Below, in pieces: positions 24,201-35,859 of a DNA stretch of 64,000 nucleotides (position 1 is its first letter; the number at the start of each line of letters is the position of its first letter). This stretch comes from Ascidia mentula. Taxonomy: Eukaryota > Chordata > Ascidiacea > Phlebobranchia > Ascidiidae. The notes below the pieces were generated by a model. It ran no database searches. It saw nothing but the letters and a program-made list of their open reading frames with translations, and was not told the DNA's origin. Position numbers and translations under genes: made by a program. The stretch spans positions 1,555,001 to 1,619,000 of the forward strand of contig OX387199.1 of the NCBI GenBank assembly GCA_947561715.1, in the 5' to 3' direction.

Positions 24201-24287
24201 ATTTATTTTTAAGAAGTAATCTAGACATACCGGAATTGTTTGGTTCTGGAACATTTTAGAACTGTCACCATCATAATTCTGGTCCAT
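15284..24287 (-). CDS. NLR protein: P/Q-rich N terminus, NACHT ATPase, short LRR tail (16 exons, about 1306 aa)
   Basis: Presumed cytosolic innate-immune NTPase sensor. Exons: 24287-24231, 22369-21867, 21807-21692, 21611-21278, 21217-21084, 20875-20808, 20612-20576, 20518-20459, 20405-20355, 20108-18298, 18160-18005, 17499-17338, 16251-16081, 15872-15819, 15624-15469, 15334-15284. All phases agree and total 3921 nt. N-terminal ~400 residues are Pro/Gln/Tyr/His-rich with a duplicated exon pair. Exon 10 has an acidic YYSDEDE repeat, Walker A GQPGIGKTT, Walker B VFITMDGLDEAA, a TSRQ sensor and the NLR-family FSHLTWQEYFTACYLV signature. LRR exons follow (DGESASAIASCI, MTSGGIC), then three divergent exons (SGDGIQEVAEAIK) and a last exon LPKLTKIQVSWQYMDA. 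No CARD, PYD or death domain is visible. The start is the best phase-compatible ATG (context TAGAATGG); exon 1 is the least certain. Confidence 0.85.
16252..17337. other. NLR intron with hAT-like debris
   Basis: Contains GGGATGGGCAATATAGAATA near 16525 followed by a TTCTAGAAC palindrome cluster, also seen inverted near 39700, consistent with a degraded hAT-type MITE. The remainder (16780-17300) has no recognised feature. Confidence 0.4.
19872..19934 (-). repeat. 21-bp coding minisatellite, three copies (YYSDEDE repeat)
   Basis: Three consecutive 21-bp units (CATCTTCATCACTGTAATATT type on the + strand) encode the acidic tyrosine-rich heptad YYSDEDE just before the NACHT domain. Copies are nearly identical, so this is recent and probably polymorphic in length. 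Confidence 0.9.
22828..22887 (-). ncRNA. Complete type I hammerhead ribozyme motif
   Basis: On the minus strand: stem I 5' strand AGCTGCA (22887-22881), CTGATGA (22880-22874), stem II GACCT-TAC-AGGTC (22873-22861), GAA (22860-22858), stem III ACAG (22857-22854), 14-nt loop (22853-22840), CTGT (22839-22836), C17 (22835), stem I 3' strand TGCAGCT (22834-22828). Every universally conserved core base is present, stems I to III pair perfectly (7, 5 and 4 bp), and cleavage is predicted between 22835 and 22834 after GTC. It lies in the sense orientation in the first coding intron of the NLR gene. A decayed relative is at 1444-1482. Such motifs are known in retrozymes, Penelope-like elements and other eukaryotic repeats; the carrier here is not identified. 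Confidence 0.88.
22985..23152. repeat. Foldback repeat, arms about 30 bp plus inner complementary segments
   Basis: GTACCGAACAACAGAGACGA at 22986 is mirrored by TCGTCTCTGTTGTTCGGTA near 23133. Inside, GGCCAAACGGAAGGCAAAAAC pairs in part with GTTTTTGCC and CCGTTTGGCC. It starts about 100 bp from the hammerhead and may belong to the same element. Confidence 0.65.
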
Positions 24288-24373
24288 TCTAGTTGTTTTT
24301 TGTGGCAACTCAAAACAGTTTTAATCAAATGCAACTCTTTTTCTCTTTAATGTGTGACAAAAATTAGTTTCCT
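24005..24373. repeat. Local tandem duplication around NLR coding exon 1
   Basis: 24005-24150 and 24184-24373 are nearly identical (AAATTTATTTTTAAGAAGTA, then the exon, then CTCTTTTTCTCTTTAATGTG). The right copy has the full 58-nt exon (24231-24288); the left copy has it internally shortened to 15 nt with both splice sites kept, out of phase with exon 2. Confidence 0.8.
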
Positions 24374-24399
24374 GAAAAACAGAATGCTTGTGTCTTGCA

Positions 24400-27300
24400 T
24401 TAAAAATGAACAGACAAATATCCTTTAACGTTCCAATAAATGGCACTATATAACATAATACATTGTACATAATATGTAGCAGCACTTTATAACAAGTAAA
24501 AAAAAATAACCTAAACTAACAAATCAAATGGACAAAACTTTGACATTGCATTTTCACCATCTAATATAGCCAGTCTAACAACACCTTATTACATCACAAT
24601 ATTTGCCAATCCTTGCAAAAGGTAATCAGCAAAGTTACAAGATTGCATAAATGTAAGAAAAGATCGAAGAAAAAATCAACTTTTAAAAACATGCTGGTTT
24701 ACTTCTGTTCAAACAACAACTACCTTTTTTATGCAACAATTTTTTGCACCTGTTTAAATTTTAACTCTTCAGAAACAGGAACTTAATCTTGTGACACACT
24801 AAAGCATTGTGGGTAATCCGGATTAATCTTTAACTAAATTTTATGAGGACTGCTGTACAAAGTGTGGTGAAAACGACATTTTGCTTGGATCGATATATCG
24901 ATTATTTAACACCATATCAATTCGTAGTAAGAGTGTTAATGAAACGCAAAAGCACAAGCCTTGTGTTGATTGAAATTACAATTGACTTAACTAAATACAT
25001 TATTACATGATAGTATTGTCATTCCTATCACTAGGCCATTGTTCCTTTGTACAGTAGTTTTGGTTGTTGGAATTTAACCAAAAGGTGTTTGCAACACAAC
25101 TGTAAAAAAATCATAGCCATTGCAACATACTTGCACGCATAATAAAACTGCCAGTCGACATTTGTGCAACGAAACGCACTTTGACGACATCCAATATGTC
25201 AAAAAAAATTTGGAAAAAAAAGATATTTAGGGGAAAACAAATATATCAGGATATTTAACAATTATTTTTCACAAATACCGTCTTCGACCATAGAATACTA
25301 AAACACCAAACACATAATCTAAAGTAAACTGCAGATAAAGTTCACACTTATAAATAAGATTTTCGTTACTTACAACTGCGGGTTTTGTTTAGCTCACGTA
25401 CTTGTGTATTATAAATATGTGAAAATAAATGCTTGCCATTCTTTTGAAGTGTACGATTACTCATACATAACGCGCGAACACTACCGACGCTGATTTGGTG
25501 ATAAGCAAAAATCATGTTTGCGCGTCAAACCATAGAATATTGTACGTATTGTATGGACAAACGCCAAAAGCCTCTATTGTATAAAGATGAAGTGAAAACA
25601 GGGCAAAAAAATCAACAAAAAGAGCTAAAAACAAATTTTATTACGAGGCCTTTTTCATTCTGGATCCATCATCAGTACACTGGAAAGCCATGAAACGAAA
25701 GTGATTTTTACTGGGGTTCGCAAAAGCCCTTTCTACAGCACAGCAAATAACGCAAACTTAGTTTCACAAAAGGAAGCTGAAAGGCAAGAGAACCTTCCAC
25801 TCATAAAACACACGCCCAGAGAATCATTAACCATCAAGGAAACTTTTCCATTCCGAACAACGAACTGTTTGGTGACGAAGTAAACAGAACTTTAACCTGC
25901 GGAACGAACATCTGATGATGGCTACAAAAATCCAGATCGCAATAAAAGTTAGTGGGTGATTGGCAACATCATTTAAGCGCCTGACCAACATACCTAGAAG
26001 AAAATCTGACCAACACTGCTGTGTCAAATATCGTTCGGTACAAGGACACTGTATTTGAAAGTTAATTGCGCGCTGTGTTGTTGCCAAAACTTGCAGCCTA
26101 ACAAAATCCAATTACAATACAAGTGCCTGTGATAATACGCTGTGCATTTTATTGTCGCAAAAAGCGCAGTGGATGTTGCTTTCCGCTTTAATCAATTTAA
26201 AACAGGTAAAACCCAATTCCGCATTACGCTTCGGCAAGTGTCAAAATTTGTTTATCCAACAGTATTTGCTCAAACGAAGCAACATTGCCGAAAAGTAAAA
26301 AAGACATCAGTCTTGAATGAAATCTGCTCTTAAACACGCTTTTACTGACTCTGGACGTGTCACCACTGGGTAAATATTTGCAACATTAAAACATCACTTG
26401 GGCTGTAAGTTCTGAGACTTAAGTACAGAATTTATCCGCCCTGTTGCATTATTTCTACTTCGTAAAATTACCACAATGTTACTTTGTCCTATATTATGAC
26501 ATCAAATACGACATTGAAGCGTGTACATGTTATTGAATTATCTGTGGAACGCTGAACATACGCTTGGTTGCCAAACCCGTTGATGTAACACTGGCGTCAA
26601 TCCTCTGTAGCCGTAGGTGAAGGCAGGGTTTTCCAAACTAGGTTTGTGGCGACTGAACATGTAGGGTCAACAGAAAGTGGAACATACAGTATGTGCACTG
26701 TTACAAATAATTGCTGCAGTGAATTATTGGCGTCGTATATGTTATTATAGATTATCAACCTTAAAAGCGCCAGCACTCGTCACGTACAAATATCTTGACA
26801 GTCCCGATTACCCAACAACCTTCAAGCCAGTTGGTATACAGCCTAACAAGGTAGAGACGAGCTCGCAAAGCTACCTGCTGTTGGCCGTTCAATTAAAGTT
26901 GTTTAAAGAGGTTGGAACCGGTTGGTCGTTTGACGAAAAAGCAAGACAATAAAATAAATGGGATCCCATTGGATTACAAACTACACAAACGTCACCCAGG
27001 AATCAGGTTTATCACAATAGGTGGCGGTAGTTGGTAAAATACAAATATACATCATGTGATCTCACCAACCAATCAACGATGCAAGAAGTACTTACGACCG
27101 AAACTTTCGGTTGCTGAGTGTTTTTGTTCCCTATGGGTAGATATTTGCTACAATAAAACATCACGTAGGCCGCAAGTTGAGCGACCAAAGTTAAAAAAAA
27201 ATATTTTATAATTATCACGAGACAATTGTTTTGAGCTTTTAATGAGGCCAATGTGACATTTCCACTTCAAAACCTTGCAACACCACAATAATAAAATAAA

Positions 27301-28230
27301 TGCTTAGACGACAAGTTTATTTAGTCTTGTAAAAAAAAAACTTGGGTTGTACTGTTATTAAGTATTTTAACCGTAATAGTTGGTCAATAAATATGTAACA
27401 AATTATATAACTTTGAAACACGTTTATTTAAATTAAACCACGATTGGTGTGAAAGGTTTTGTTTTCCCTGGTAAAGACAATGTATTCTACGCGGTAGTTG
27501 GAAAAAGGGCTATTTCAACATCATGTGATCGAAGCAATTAATTAACAACACAAGTACTTTTAAGGTCTGGCGCTAATTGACGTTCTGGCACCACTGGGTA
27601 AATATTTGCAGCATTAAAACATTACGTAGGCAGAAAGTTGAACGACTGAGGCACAAAGTTTCGGAAAACATTCGCCATGTCTGCTTTTCCACGCGAACGC
27701 GCGATGTCGGTTTTGGCTGCGTGAATTCCAACAAAAAAGTGGCGCACATTGGCGCCATCATGTGTCGAAAGTACAGTGTTTTCCAAGTGGACATTTTACA
27801 ACAATGAAGACCCTGTTGGACTAACATTTTGACGTTAGCGTAGTGTCAGCAATGATCTTAGAGGTTAATTTCCGCTATTAATAAACAATAACGCAATAAG
27901 TACTAACGACCGAAGCTTCCAGTAGCTAGGTGTTGGTAAATATTTGCTAAAATAAAACATCACGCAAGCATAAAGTTGATCGACCAAAGTTCACGTAGGA
28001 AATAATTTATGTGCGAAGAAAAACTACATTAGCGCCATTTGTGTTAAACATGTGAACATAATAAAATAAATGTTAAGACCAGAGCCTCCAAAACCGGACC
28101 GATAAGTTTTGCTGCTTCCAACATCACACAAAATACAGGATGCAACTGCAATATTTCACAAACTACGCCTCCACACAACATGTGCACTGGGTCGCTGTAT
28201 AGACTTGCACTGTTTTTCAGTATTTTAAGT
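24400..28230. repeat. Segmental duplication block A
   Basis: Landmarks in order: ACATGCTGGTTTAC (24688), the leader-exon region (25374-25515), GCAAGAGAACCTTC (25787), CCGAACAACGAACTG (25853), the tRNA-like TGATTGGCAACATC (25957) and TGGGTAAATATTTGC units. They recur in the same order at 44580-48190 (block C) and partly at 40430-42110 (block B). No host coding gene is recognised. Confidence 0.75.
25374..25515 (-). other. Candidate 5' leader exon of the NLR gene (uORF-containing)
   Basis: Minus strand: ATG at 25515, 47 open codons (MIFAYHQISVGSVRALCM...), then a strong donor CAGTT|GTAAGT at 25374. Splicing to the acceptor at 24288 would create TAATGG, ending the upstream frame on TAA while overlapping the main ATG. 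Related sequences lie at about 41170-41400 and 45290-45490. Transcription start is not visible. It could equally be a non-functional piece of the duplicated region. Confidence 0.35.
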
Positions 28231-28234
28231 ATAA

Positions 28235-30065
28235 TTGTTGGTCAATAAATATCTAACAAATTATATAACTTTGAAACACATGAGGTCGAGGTATTTTTTA
28301 AATCTAACCACGATTGATGTAAAAGGTTTGGTTATTCCTGGTAAAGATAATATCTTCTACGAAGCAGATCTAACACAAGTCGTCGCGGTATTTGGGAAAA
28401 AATTGCGATTTCATCATCATGTGATCGTAACAATTAATCAACAACACAAGTACTTTTACCAACAAGGTCTGGCGCTAATTGGCGTTCTGACATCACTGGG
28501 TAAATATTTGCAGCATTGGAACGTAGGCAGAAAGTTGAACGACCCAGGCACAAAGCTTCGAAAAACATTCGCCCTGTCTGCAAAGCAGCGACAGGGAATC
28601 CTATTGGTACGCTGCAATCTAACGCGTCACTAACAAGAGAGGAACTAACAACGCTTCGTTGTTTATTGACCAGATGAAGTTGTATGAAGAGATTGGGAAC
28701 CGGTTGAATGTTTGAAGTTAAAACAAACGTCCCGATAATTTATCTGCGAAGAAAAACTACACAAGCGCCATTTGCGCCAAGACTGTGATCAACAAAAAAT
28801 AAATGCTTGGACGACAAGTTTTTTTTGGTCCCAACATCACACGAAATGCACTGATTCACTACATAGGCTTGTACTGTTATCAAGTCATTTAATTATAATT
28901 GTTGGTCAATAAATATGTAAAGAAATTATATAACTTTGAAACACATGAGATCGAGGTATCTTTTTAAATCAAACTACGATTGGTGTGAAAAGGTTTGGTT
29001 ATCCTAGTAAAGAAAATGTATTCCACAAAGCAGATCTGACACAGGTAGTCGCGGTAATTGGGAAAAAGTGCTATTTCAACATCATGTGATCGTAACAATT
29101 AATCAACAACACAAGTACTTTTACCAACAAGGTCTGGCGCTAATTGGCGTTCTGACATCACTGGGTAAATATTTGCAGCATTGGAACGTAGGCAGAAAGT
29201 TGAACTACCCAGGCACAAAGTTTCGAAAAACATTCGCCCTGTCTGCAAAGCAGCGACCGGGAATCCTATTGGTACGCTGCAATCTAACGCGTCACTAACA
29301 AGAGAGGAACTCACAACGCTTCGTTGTTTGTTGACCAGATGAAGTTGTATGAAGAGATTGGGAACCGGTTGAATGTTTGAAGTTAAAACAAACGTCCCGA
29401 TAATTTATCTGCGAAGGAAAACTACACAAGCGCCATTTGCGCCAAGACTGTGATCAACAAAAAATAAATGCTTGGACGACAAGTTTTTTTTTGGTCCCAA
29501 CATCACACGAAATGCACTGATTCACTACATAGGCTTGAACTGTTATCAAGTCATTTAATTATAATTGTTGGTCAATAAATATGTAAGGAAATTATATAAC
29601 TTTGAAACACATGAGATCGAGGTATCTTTTTAAATCAAACTACGATTGGTGTAAAAAGGTTTGGTTATCCTAGTAAAGAAAATGTATTCCACAAAGCAGA
29701 TCTGACACAGGTAGTCGCGGTAATTGGGAAAAAGTGCTATTTCAACATCATGTGATCGTAACAATTAATCAACAACACAAGTACTTTTACCAACAAGGTC
29801 TGGTGCTAATTGGCGTTTTGGCACCACTGGGTAAATATTTGCAGCATTGGAACATAGGCAGAAAGTTGAACGACCCAGGCACAAAGTTTCGGAAAACATT
29901 CGCCCTGTCTGCTTTTTCACGCGAACGCGATGTCGGTTTTGGTTGCGAGTGGCACACAGGCGCCAGCAAGTGTCAAAATTACAGTGTTTTGCAAGTGGGC
30001 TTTTTCCAAAAATCAAGACCCTGTTGGTTTAACATTTCGACGTTAGCGTTGTGTCATCGATAATC
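28235..30065. repeat. Tandem array of about 664-bp repeat units (nearly three copies)
   Basis: TTGGTCAATAAATAT recurs at about 28239, 28903 and 29567, and TGGGTAAATATTTGC at about 28498, 29161 and 29826: periods of 663-665 bp. Copies 2 and 3 are almost identical. The same unit, whole or in part, appears about 20 times between 26 and 56 kb. Frames of 70-130 residues run through it on both strands, but they vary between copies and are not called as genes. Confidence 0.85.
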
Positions 30066-30214
30066 TTAGAGGTTAAGTTTCGCCTATAATAAACAAACTA
30101 GTGATTCATTAACAAAAATAAAATCCAGGCCACCTAATAACTTGGTGACATAAGTTAGCGATTAAAGATGCATCAATTATTGTTTTAAATTCATACATTT
30201 GAATTTTAACATTA

Positions 30215-30475
30215 CAGACAACAGTTTCAAAATTCCGTCACACAAACAAATTATTGGAAGCCTAATTCGGAAACAAATTATCAACAAACCAACAAGCTAT
30301 CAACAAATCTAACATGTCAACTCTCAACCACATTTACACTGATGACTTTTCACACAACGTCACCCTGGGAATATTAACTTACAACATATCTGATCATATG
30401 CCAGTATTTGCAGTAGTGCCCCAACAATCACAATTCCAAACCATCTAAAAAAGTACATTTTGACTTGGAACAGTT
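30215..30475 (+). mobile_element. LINE endonuclease fragment
   Basis: Decayed APE-endonuclease C-terminal part: IINKPT, then HIYTDDFSHNVTLGIL and SDHMPVF. Equivalent to the copies at 31380, 37450, 43570, 53235 and 54840. Confidence 0.6.
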
Positions 30476-31379
30476 CATGCAAGGCATTCATTACATTAGA
30501 AACTGTCGTTGTTTGTTGACCAGATGAAGTTGTACAAAGAGATTGGAACCGGTTGAATGTCTGAAGTTAAAACAAACGTCCCGATAATTTTTCTGCGAAG
30601 AAAAACTACACAAGCGCCATTTGCGCCAAGACTGTGATCAACAAAAAATAAATGCTTGGACGACAAGTTTTTTTAGTCCCAACATCACACGAAATGCACT
30701 GATTCACTACATAGGCTTGTACTGTTATCAAGTCATTTAAGTATAATTGTTGGTCAATAAATATGTAAAGAAATTATATAACTTTGAAACACATGAGGTC
30801 GAGGTATTTTTAAATCAAACTACCATTGGTGTAAAAAGGTTTGGTTATCCTAGTAAAGAAATGTATTCCACAAAGCAGATCTGACACAGGTAGTCGCGGT
30901 AATTGGGAAAAAAGTGCGGTTTCAACATCATGTGATCGTAACAATTAATCAACAACACAAGTTCTTTTGCCAACAAGGTCTGGCGCTAATCGGCGTTCTG
31001 ACATCACTGGGTAAATATTTGCAGCATTAAAACATCACGTAGGCATAAAGTTGAACGACTGAGGAACAAAGTTTCGGAAAACATTTGTCATGTCTGCTAT
31101 TCCACGCGAACGCGCGATGTCGGTTATGGCTGCTTGAATTCCAACATAAAAATGGCGAACAGGCGCCACCAAGTGTTTATAATACAGAGTTTTGTTAGTG
31201 GACTTTTTCCAACAATCAAGACCATGTTGGGTCAACACTTTAACGTTAGCATTGTGTAAGCGATGAACTCTTTGGTTTTGAGGTTTTTTGTCGCCTATAA
31301 TAAACAAACTGGTCAAATGATTGTTGACAAAAACAATATTCCATCTGTTGTTTTAGTTGTGGCATAAAATCCAGACCAC

Positions 31380-31580
31380 AAACAAATGATTGAAAGCCTA
31401 ATTGGGAAACAAATTATTAACAAACCAACACACACAGCACCCTCATGTAACATGTCAACTCTCGACCACATTTACACTGATAACTTTTCACACAACGTCA
31501 CCCCGGGAATATCAACTTGCGTATTTGCAGTAGTACACATCACAATCAGAATTACACGATATCGAAACTCCACAAGATGA
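31380..31580 (+). mobile_element. LINE endonuclease fragment
   Basis: Open over 64 residues (MIESLIGKQIINKPTHTAPS, HIYTDNFSHNVTPGI), the family's endonuclease end, lacking the SDH motif. The near-identical partner is at 54880-55074. Confidence 0.6.
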
Positions 31581-33053
31581 CATACGACAATATTTTATAA
31601 CAGAAAAAAAACAATACTACTGCCACTTAAAACTAGTATTTAAACAACAAATCAAACACAAAAATTGCGTTCTGTTATTTTCACTGTGTAAAATATCCGG
31701 TCCAACAGCAGCTCAGTACATACCATTATTTGTAAATATATTCAAAGGGCAATCCCGTAAAAAATTAAAAAGCAGTTTGCATAAAATTAAAAAGATAAAA
31801 AATAAATCTTTAAAAGGATGCTGGTTTACTACTTCTGTTCATACAACAACTACCTTTATTTATGCAACAATGTTTTTTGCACCTGTTTCAACACCAAAGA
31901 GACGACAAAACTTTTTTTCAGTCGTCAAAACTGTTTTGACACAGGTGGTCGCGGTAATTGGGAAAAAAGTGCGGTTTCAACATCATGTGATTGTAACAAT
32001 TAATCAACAACACAAGTACTTTTACCAACAAGGTCTGGCGCTAATTGGCGTTCTTACATCACTGGGTAAATATTTGCAGCATTGGAACGTAGGCAGAAAG
32101 TTGACGACCCAGGCACAAAGTTTCGAAAAACATTCGCCTTGTCTGCTTTTTCACGCGAACGCGCGATGTCGGTTTTGACTGCGTGAATTCCAACAGAAAA
32201 GTGGTGCATTGGCGCCACCAAGTGTCAATAATACAAGTGGACATTTTCCAACAATCAAGACCCTGTTGGATTAACATTTTGACGTTAGCGTTGTGTAAGC
32301 GATGAACTTAGAGGTTAAGTGTCGCCTATAATAAACAAACCGATCAAATGATTTTGAAAATGAAAGCCAAAGCTAAAATGCTGTTATTCATTAGTAAACG
32401 TTTCGAACACTAACTGCATCACATCATGATTGTTGACAAAAACGATATTCCTTTCTGTTGTGAAACAACTTTAGTGCGTCCTGTTTCCATGCCAACACTC
32501 AATATCGATTGGACATTTACGAAAATATCAGCATTCAACCGTGTTATGGCTGGGGTGGAAATACTATAAAAATAAACGTCACAAGCCAACAACATTAATT
32601 TGCCATTTGTGTCGCTGAACCAGACTTTAAAATCAAATTAGATAAAGCTATCTTTATGGAGGTGGGGGGTGGGGGCTTTTTTACTTTGAAGTGGAAACAT
32701 ATAAAACGAAAGTGATATTTACTGAAGTTTGTAAAAGCCTGATCTTTACAATGCGCAACAAACGCGAGCTTAGTTTTACAGAAGGAAGCTGGAAAGCAAG
32801 AGAACCTTCTACTCATAAAACACCCGCGCACGTTAGTGAGTTACGACCATGTTAATAAGTTTCATGTTCGTTAATTAGGTATGCGTACATAAGTTTGACT
32901 TATGACACGGTTGGTTATGAAATGTATCCTATTAAGGTGCATGTACACTAATAGCGAACGTGCTGCTTATTAAAGCGCGCGTATCTTATTATTCCACATA
33001 GTGTCGCTCTTATTCGGATTTTGACACTGTTGGCCTAACGTGCACGTTCCTTG

Positions 33054-33172
33054 GGCGGGTGATTGGCAGCATTAACCAAGCGCCCGACCCATATACCAAG
33101 AATAAAACCTGATCGGGTTTCGTGCCCAGGACATCCTGGGTTCAAATCCCGGTGTGGTCAAAAAAAAAACCG
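33054..33172 (+). mobile_element. tRNA-derived SINE
   Basis: A tRNA-like head: A-box-like TTGGCAGCATTAACCAAGCG, then a perfect B box GGTTCAAATCC inside a T-arm-like CTGGGTTCAAATCCCGG, then a short A tail. Related heads without a B box occur near 25955, 41800 and 46110. A-to-B spacing is too long for a functional tRNA. Confidence 0.55.
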
Positions 33173-33199
33173 TGCACGTTCCAGACACACGCATGTTAT

Positions 33200-34527
33200 C
33201 TAAGGTACGCGTACAATACGACGAATTATGACACCGATGGCCAACCATATACACAACACATGTCTAATCATGTCACATAAAAACAAAGAGGATTTGGAGA
33301 AATATACAAATATTGAAATTGACAAGGTCAATACATGGATGCAATCCAATAAACTAACAGTTAATTGCCAGAAAACCAAGTTCATGCTCTTCTCCAGACG
33401 TAAACAATTAAACAACAAGTCATTTCACCTGAAAATCAATGGCATCGCGCTTGAACAAGCTGAGACAGCTAAATATCTTGGCATAGAGTTTGACAGTTAA
33501 CTTTTACAATGGTCTGCAAAAAAATAGCTAAAAGCATTTTTTTTTGCTATTATGTACAAGCTTAGGCACCACATAGGCCAAGGCGCACTACGAACTGTGT
33601 ATCATGCGCTATAGTATACTCTTATTTAAATATGGTCTTCTAGCATGGGGTTTTGCTAGTCCGTCACTACTACATCCTCTAGTGGTTGTGTAGAATCGGG
33701 CCATGCGCTTAGTAACCAATATTCCTTTTCGCACCCACACCTGGCAACTACATGCAATTCTGCCGATACATTAAATGCATAAACTACAACTTTCGTACAC
33801 AAATACAAAAAAGTTCGTACACAAATACAAAAAAGTTCGTACGCAAATACAAAAATCAACGTTTGCCACTAGCTATAAAGAATTATTTTACACCAGTTGC
33901 TAAAGTTCATGCCCATACAACCAGAAGTCATACTAACCACAAGTAATTTCTTCCACGTGCGTCAAAGGAATTGGGCAAAAAAAACTAAATTACAAAGGCG
34001 TAGAAATACGAAACAACATTCCAGAATACATAAAAACGTTTAGTTTTGCCGGATTCCACAAAGCACTGCACGCATTCCTTCTCGATTCGCTTAACTTAAA
34101 TTTACACAACACGTGGGCGTGGTAAACACCCCCAGGAATGTTATGGTTGAACCAAACGCGATATTCAATTAATCAAACAATTATCGAAAACTTGCTGAGA
34201 GCACTTGCCCAAAGTCCATAGACATGCCTAAAAATCTGTTCACACCGTTTAATGTCTTCTGTTTACGCAAAAAAATTCATTAATGAAAAATACGAATCAC
34301 ATTGTTTTTTTTAAAAAAAGGTTAACAAAAAAAATGCAAAATTTCCTATCTAATTGCCGCTTTCTGTTTTTCCTTTTGCAACGCCTGTACCTTGCAAAGG
34401 GCCGGTCCTATAACTAAGAATGGTTCCACCGGTCCCACGTCACCGTCTACGTTCAAATTGTCCACCGCAAGTTGTACTGATTTGTCGCTGACTTTCACGA
34501 AAATAAAATAAAATGAATTGAATTGAA
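33200..34527 (+). mobile_element. 5'-truncated LINE, RT C-terminal part and 3' tail
   Basis: RT palm/thumb text (TCLIMSHKNKEDLEKY, VNTWMQSNKLTVNCQKTKFM, AETAKYLGIEF) is followed by the usual C-terminal pattern (VEIWNNIPEYIKTF in the partner) and a GAATT-repeat tail ending ATATAG near 34527. It resembles CR1/L2/Jockey-group elements. It interrupts a sequence continuous at 26745 (TATTATAG|ATTATCAACC), giving the empty site. It is non-functional, with several breaks. A 22-bp tandem repeat encoding YTNTKKF lies at 33790-33850. Confidence 0.7.
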
Positions 34528-35859
34528 TATAGATGATCAACCTAAAAAGCGCCAGCACTCGTCATGTACAAATATCTTGACAATCCCGATTACCCCAGCA
34601 ACCTCAGTTGGTATACAACGTAACAACGCAGATAAGAGCTCGCAAATAAGCTACCTGCTGTTAGCTGTTCAATTAAACTTGTTTAAAGAGGTTGGAACAA
34701 ATATACATCATTACATCATAGCAACCAATCAACAACACAATAAGTACTTACGACCGAAACTTTCGGTTGCTGGGTGTTTTTGTCCCCAATGGGTAAATAT
34801 TTGCTACAATTAAACATCACGTAGGCAGTAAGTTGAGCGAACAAAGCTCTAATAAAAATCTTTTATATTTATCACGAGACAATGTATAGATCTGTATTGC
34901 AATAAAGCTCATGAGCTTTTAATGAGGCCTGATGTGATATTTCCGATTCAAAACCCCGCAACACCACTGGTAAGATGACATAACGCGTCACTAACAAGAG
35001 AAGAACTCACAACGCTTTGTTGCTTGTTGACCAGATGAGGTTGTTCAAAGAGATTGGGAACCGGTTAAATGTTTGAAGTAAAAACAAACGTCCCGATATA
35101 TTTTATCGGCGAAGAAAACCTAGACAAGCGACATTTGTATAAAAAATGTGACATTAATAAAATAAATGTTAAGACCAGAGCCTCCAAAACCGAGCCGTCA
35201 AGTTTTGTTGGTTCCAACATCACACAAAATACAGGAAGCAACTGCAATATTTCACAAACTACGCCTCCACACGACGCGTGCACTGGGTCACTGTATAGGC
35301 TTGTACTGTTTTTCAGTATTTTAATTATAATTGTTGGTCAATAAATATCTAACAAATTATAAGACTTTGAAACACGTGGGGTCGAGGTTTTTGTTTAATC
35401 AGACCACGTTTGGTGTGAAAAGGTTTGGTTATCCCTGGTAAAGAAAATGTATTCTTCGAAGCAGATCTGACACAAGTCGTCGCGGTAGTTGGTTAAATAC
35501 AACAGCATTTATTTCAACATCGTGTGATCGTAGCAACACAAGTACTTTTACCAACAAGGCCTGGTTGGCGTTCTGACACCACTGGGTAAATATTTGCAGC
35601 ATTAAAACATCACGTAGACACAAAGTTTCGGGAAAAAATCGTCATGTCTGCTTTTCCACGCGAACGCGCAATGTCGGTTTTGGCTGCGTGAATTCCAACA
35701 GAAAAATGGCACATTGGCGCCACCAAGTGTCGATGGTACAGAGTTTTGTTAGTGAACATTTTCCAACAATCAAGACCCTGTTGGATTAACATTTTGACGT
35801 TAGCGTTGTGTAAACGATGAACTTAGAGGTTAAGTGTCGCCTATAATAAACAAACTGGT

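Larger units (their letters stand above)
22370..24230. other. First coding intron of the NLR gene
   Basis: About 1.86 kb containing the hammerhead ribozyme (22828-22887), a foldback (22985-23152) and a truncated second copy of coding exon 1 near 24055-24070. 23160-24000 holds no recognised gene; part of it (23690-23770) is similar to 42660-42720. Confidence 0.5.
29700..35400. repeat. Large duplicated block (two halves, transposed in the partner copy)
   Basis: 29.8-32.34 kb matches 52.8-55.85 kb, and 32.44-35.4 kb matches 49.78-52.65 kb, at high identity in the same orientation. The order of the two halves is exchanged, as expected if both descend from a longer tandem array. The pieces carry the same LINE fragments, so duplication came after those insertions. 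Confidence 0.75.

Noticed and set aside
28235-28633. 132-residue frame and its relatives at 29068, 29734, 31777 and 55271 (HVIVTINQQHKYFYQQG) as a gene family
   Set aside because: The frames follow the 664-bp repeat, differ in ends between copies, have overlapping frames of similar length on the other strand and show no domain or splice context.
33054-33172. Functional tRNA gene
   Set aside because: The B box is good but A-to-B spacing is too long and the acceptor ends do not pair; an A tail follows, so a SINE is preferred.
33780-33860. CRISPR-like short repeats
   Set aside because: A 22-bp minisatellite without unique spacers, inside a LINE fragment of a eukaryotic genome.
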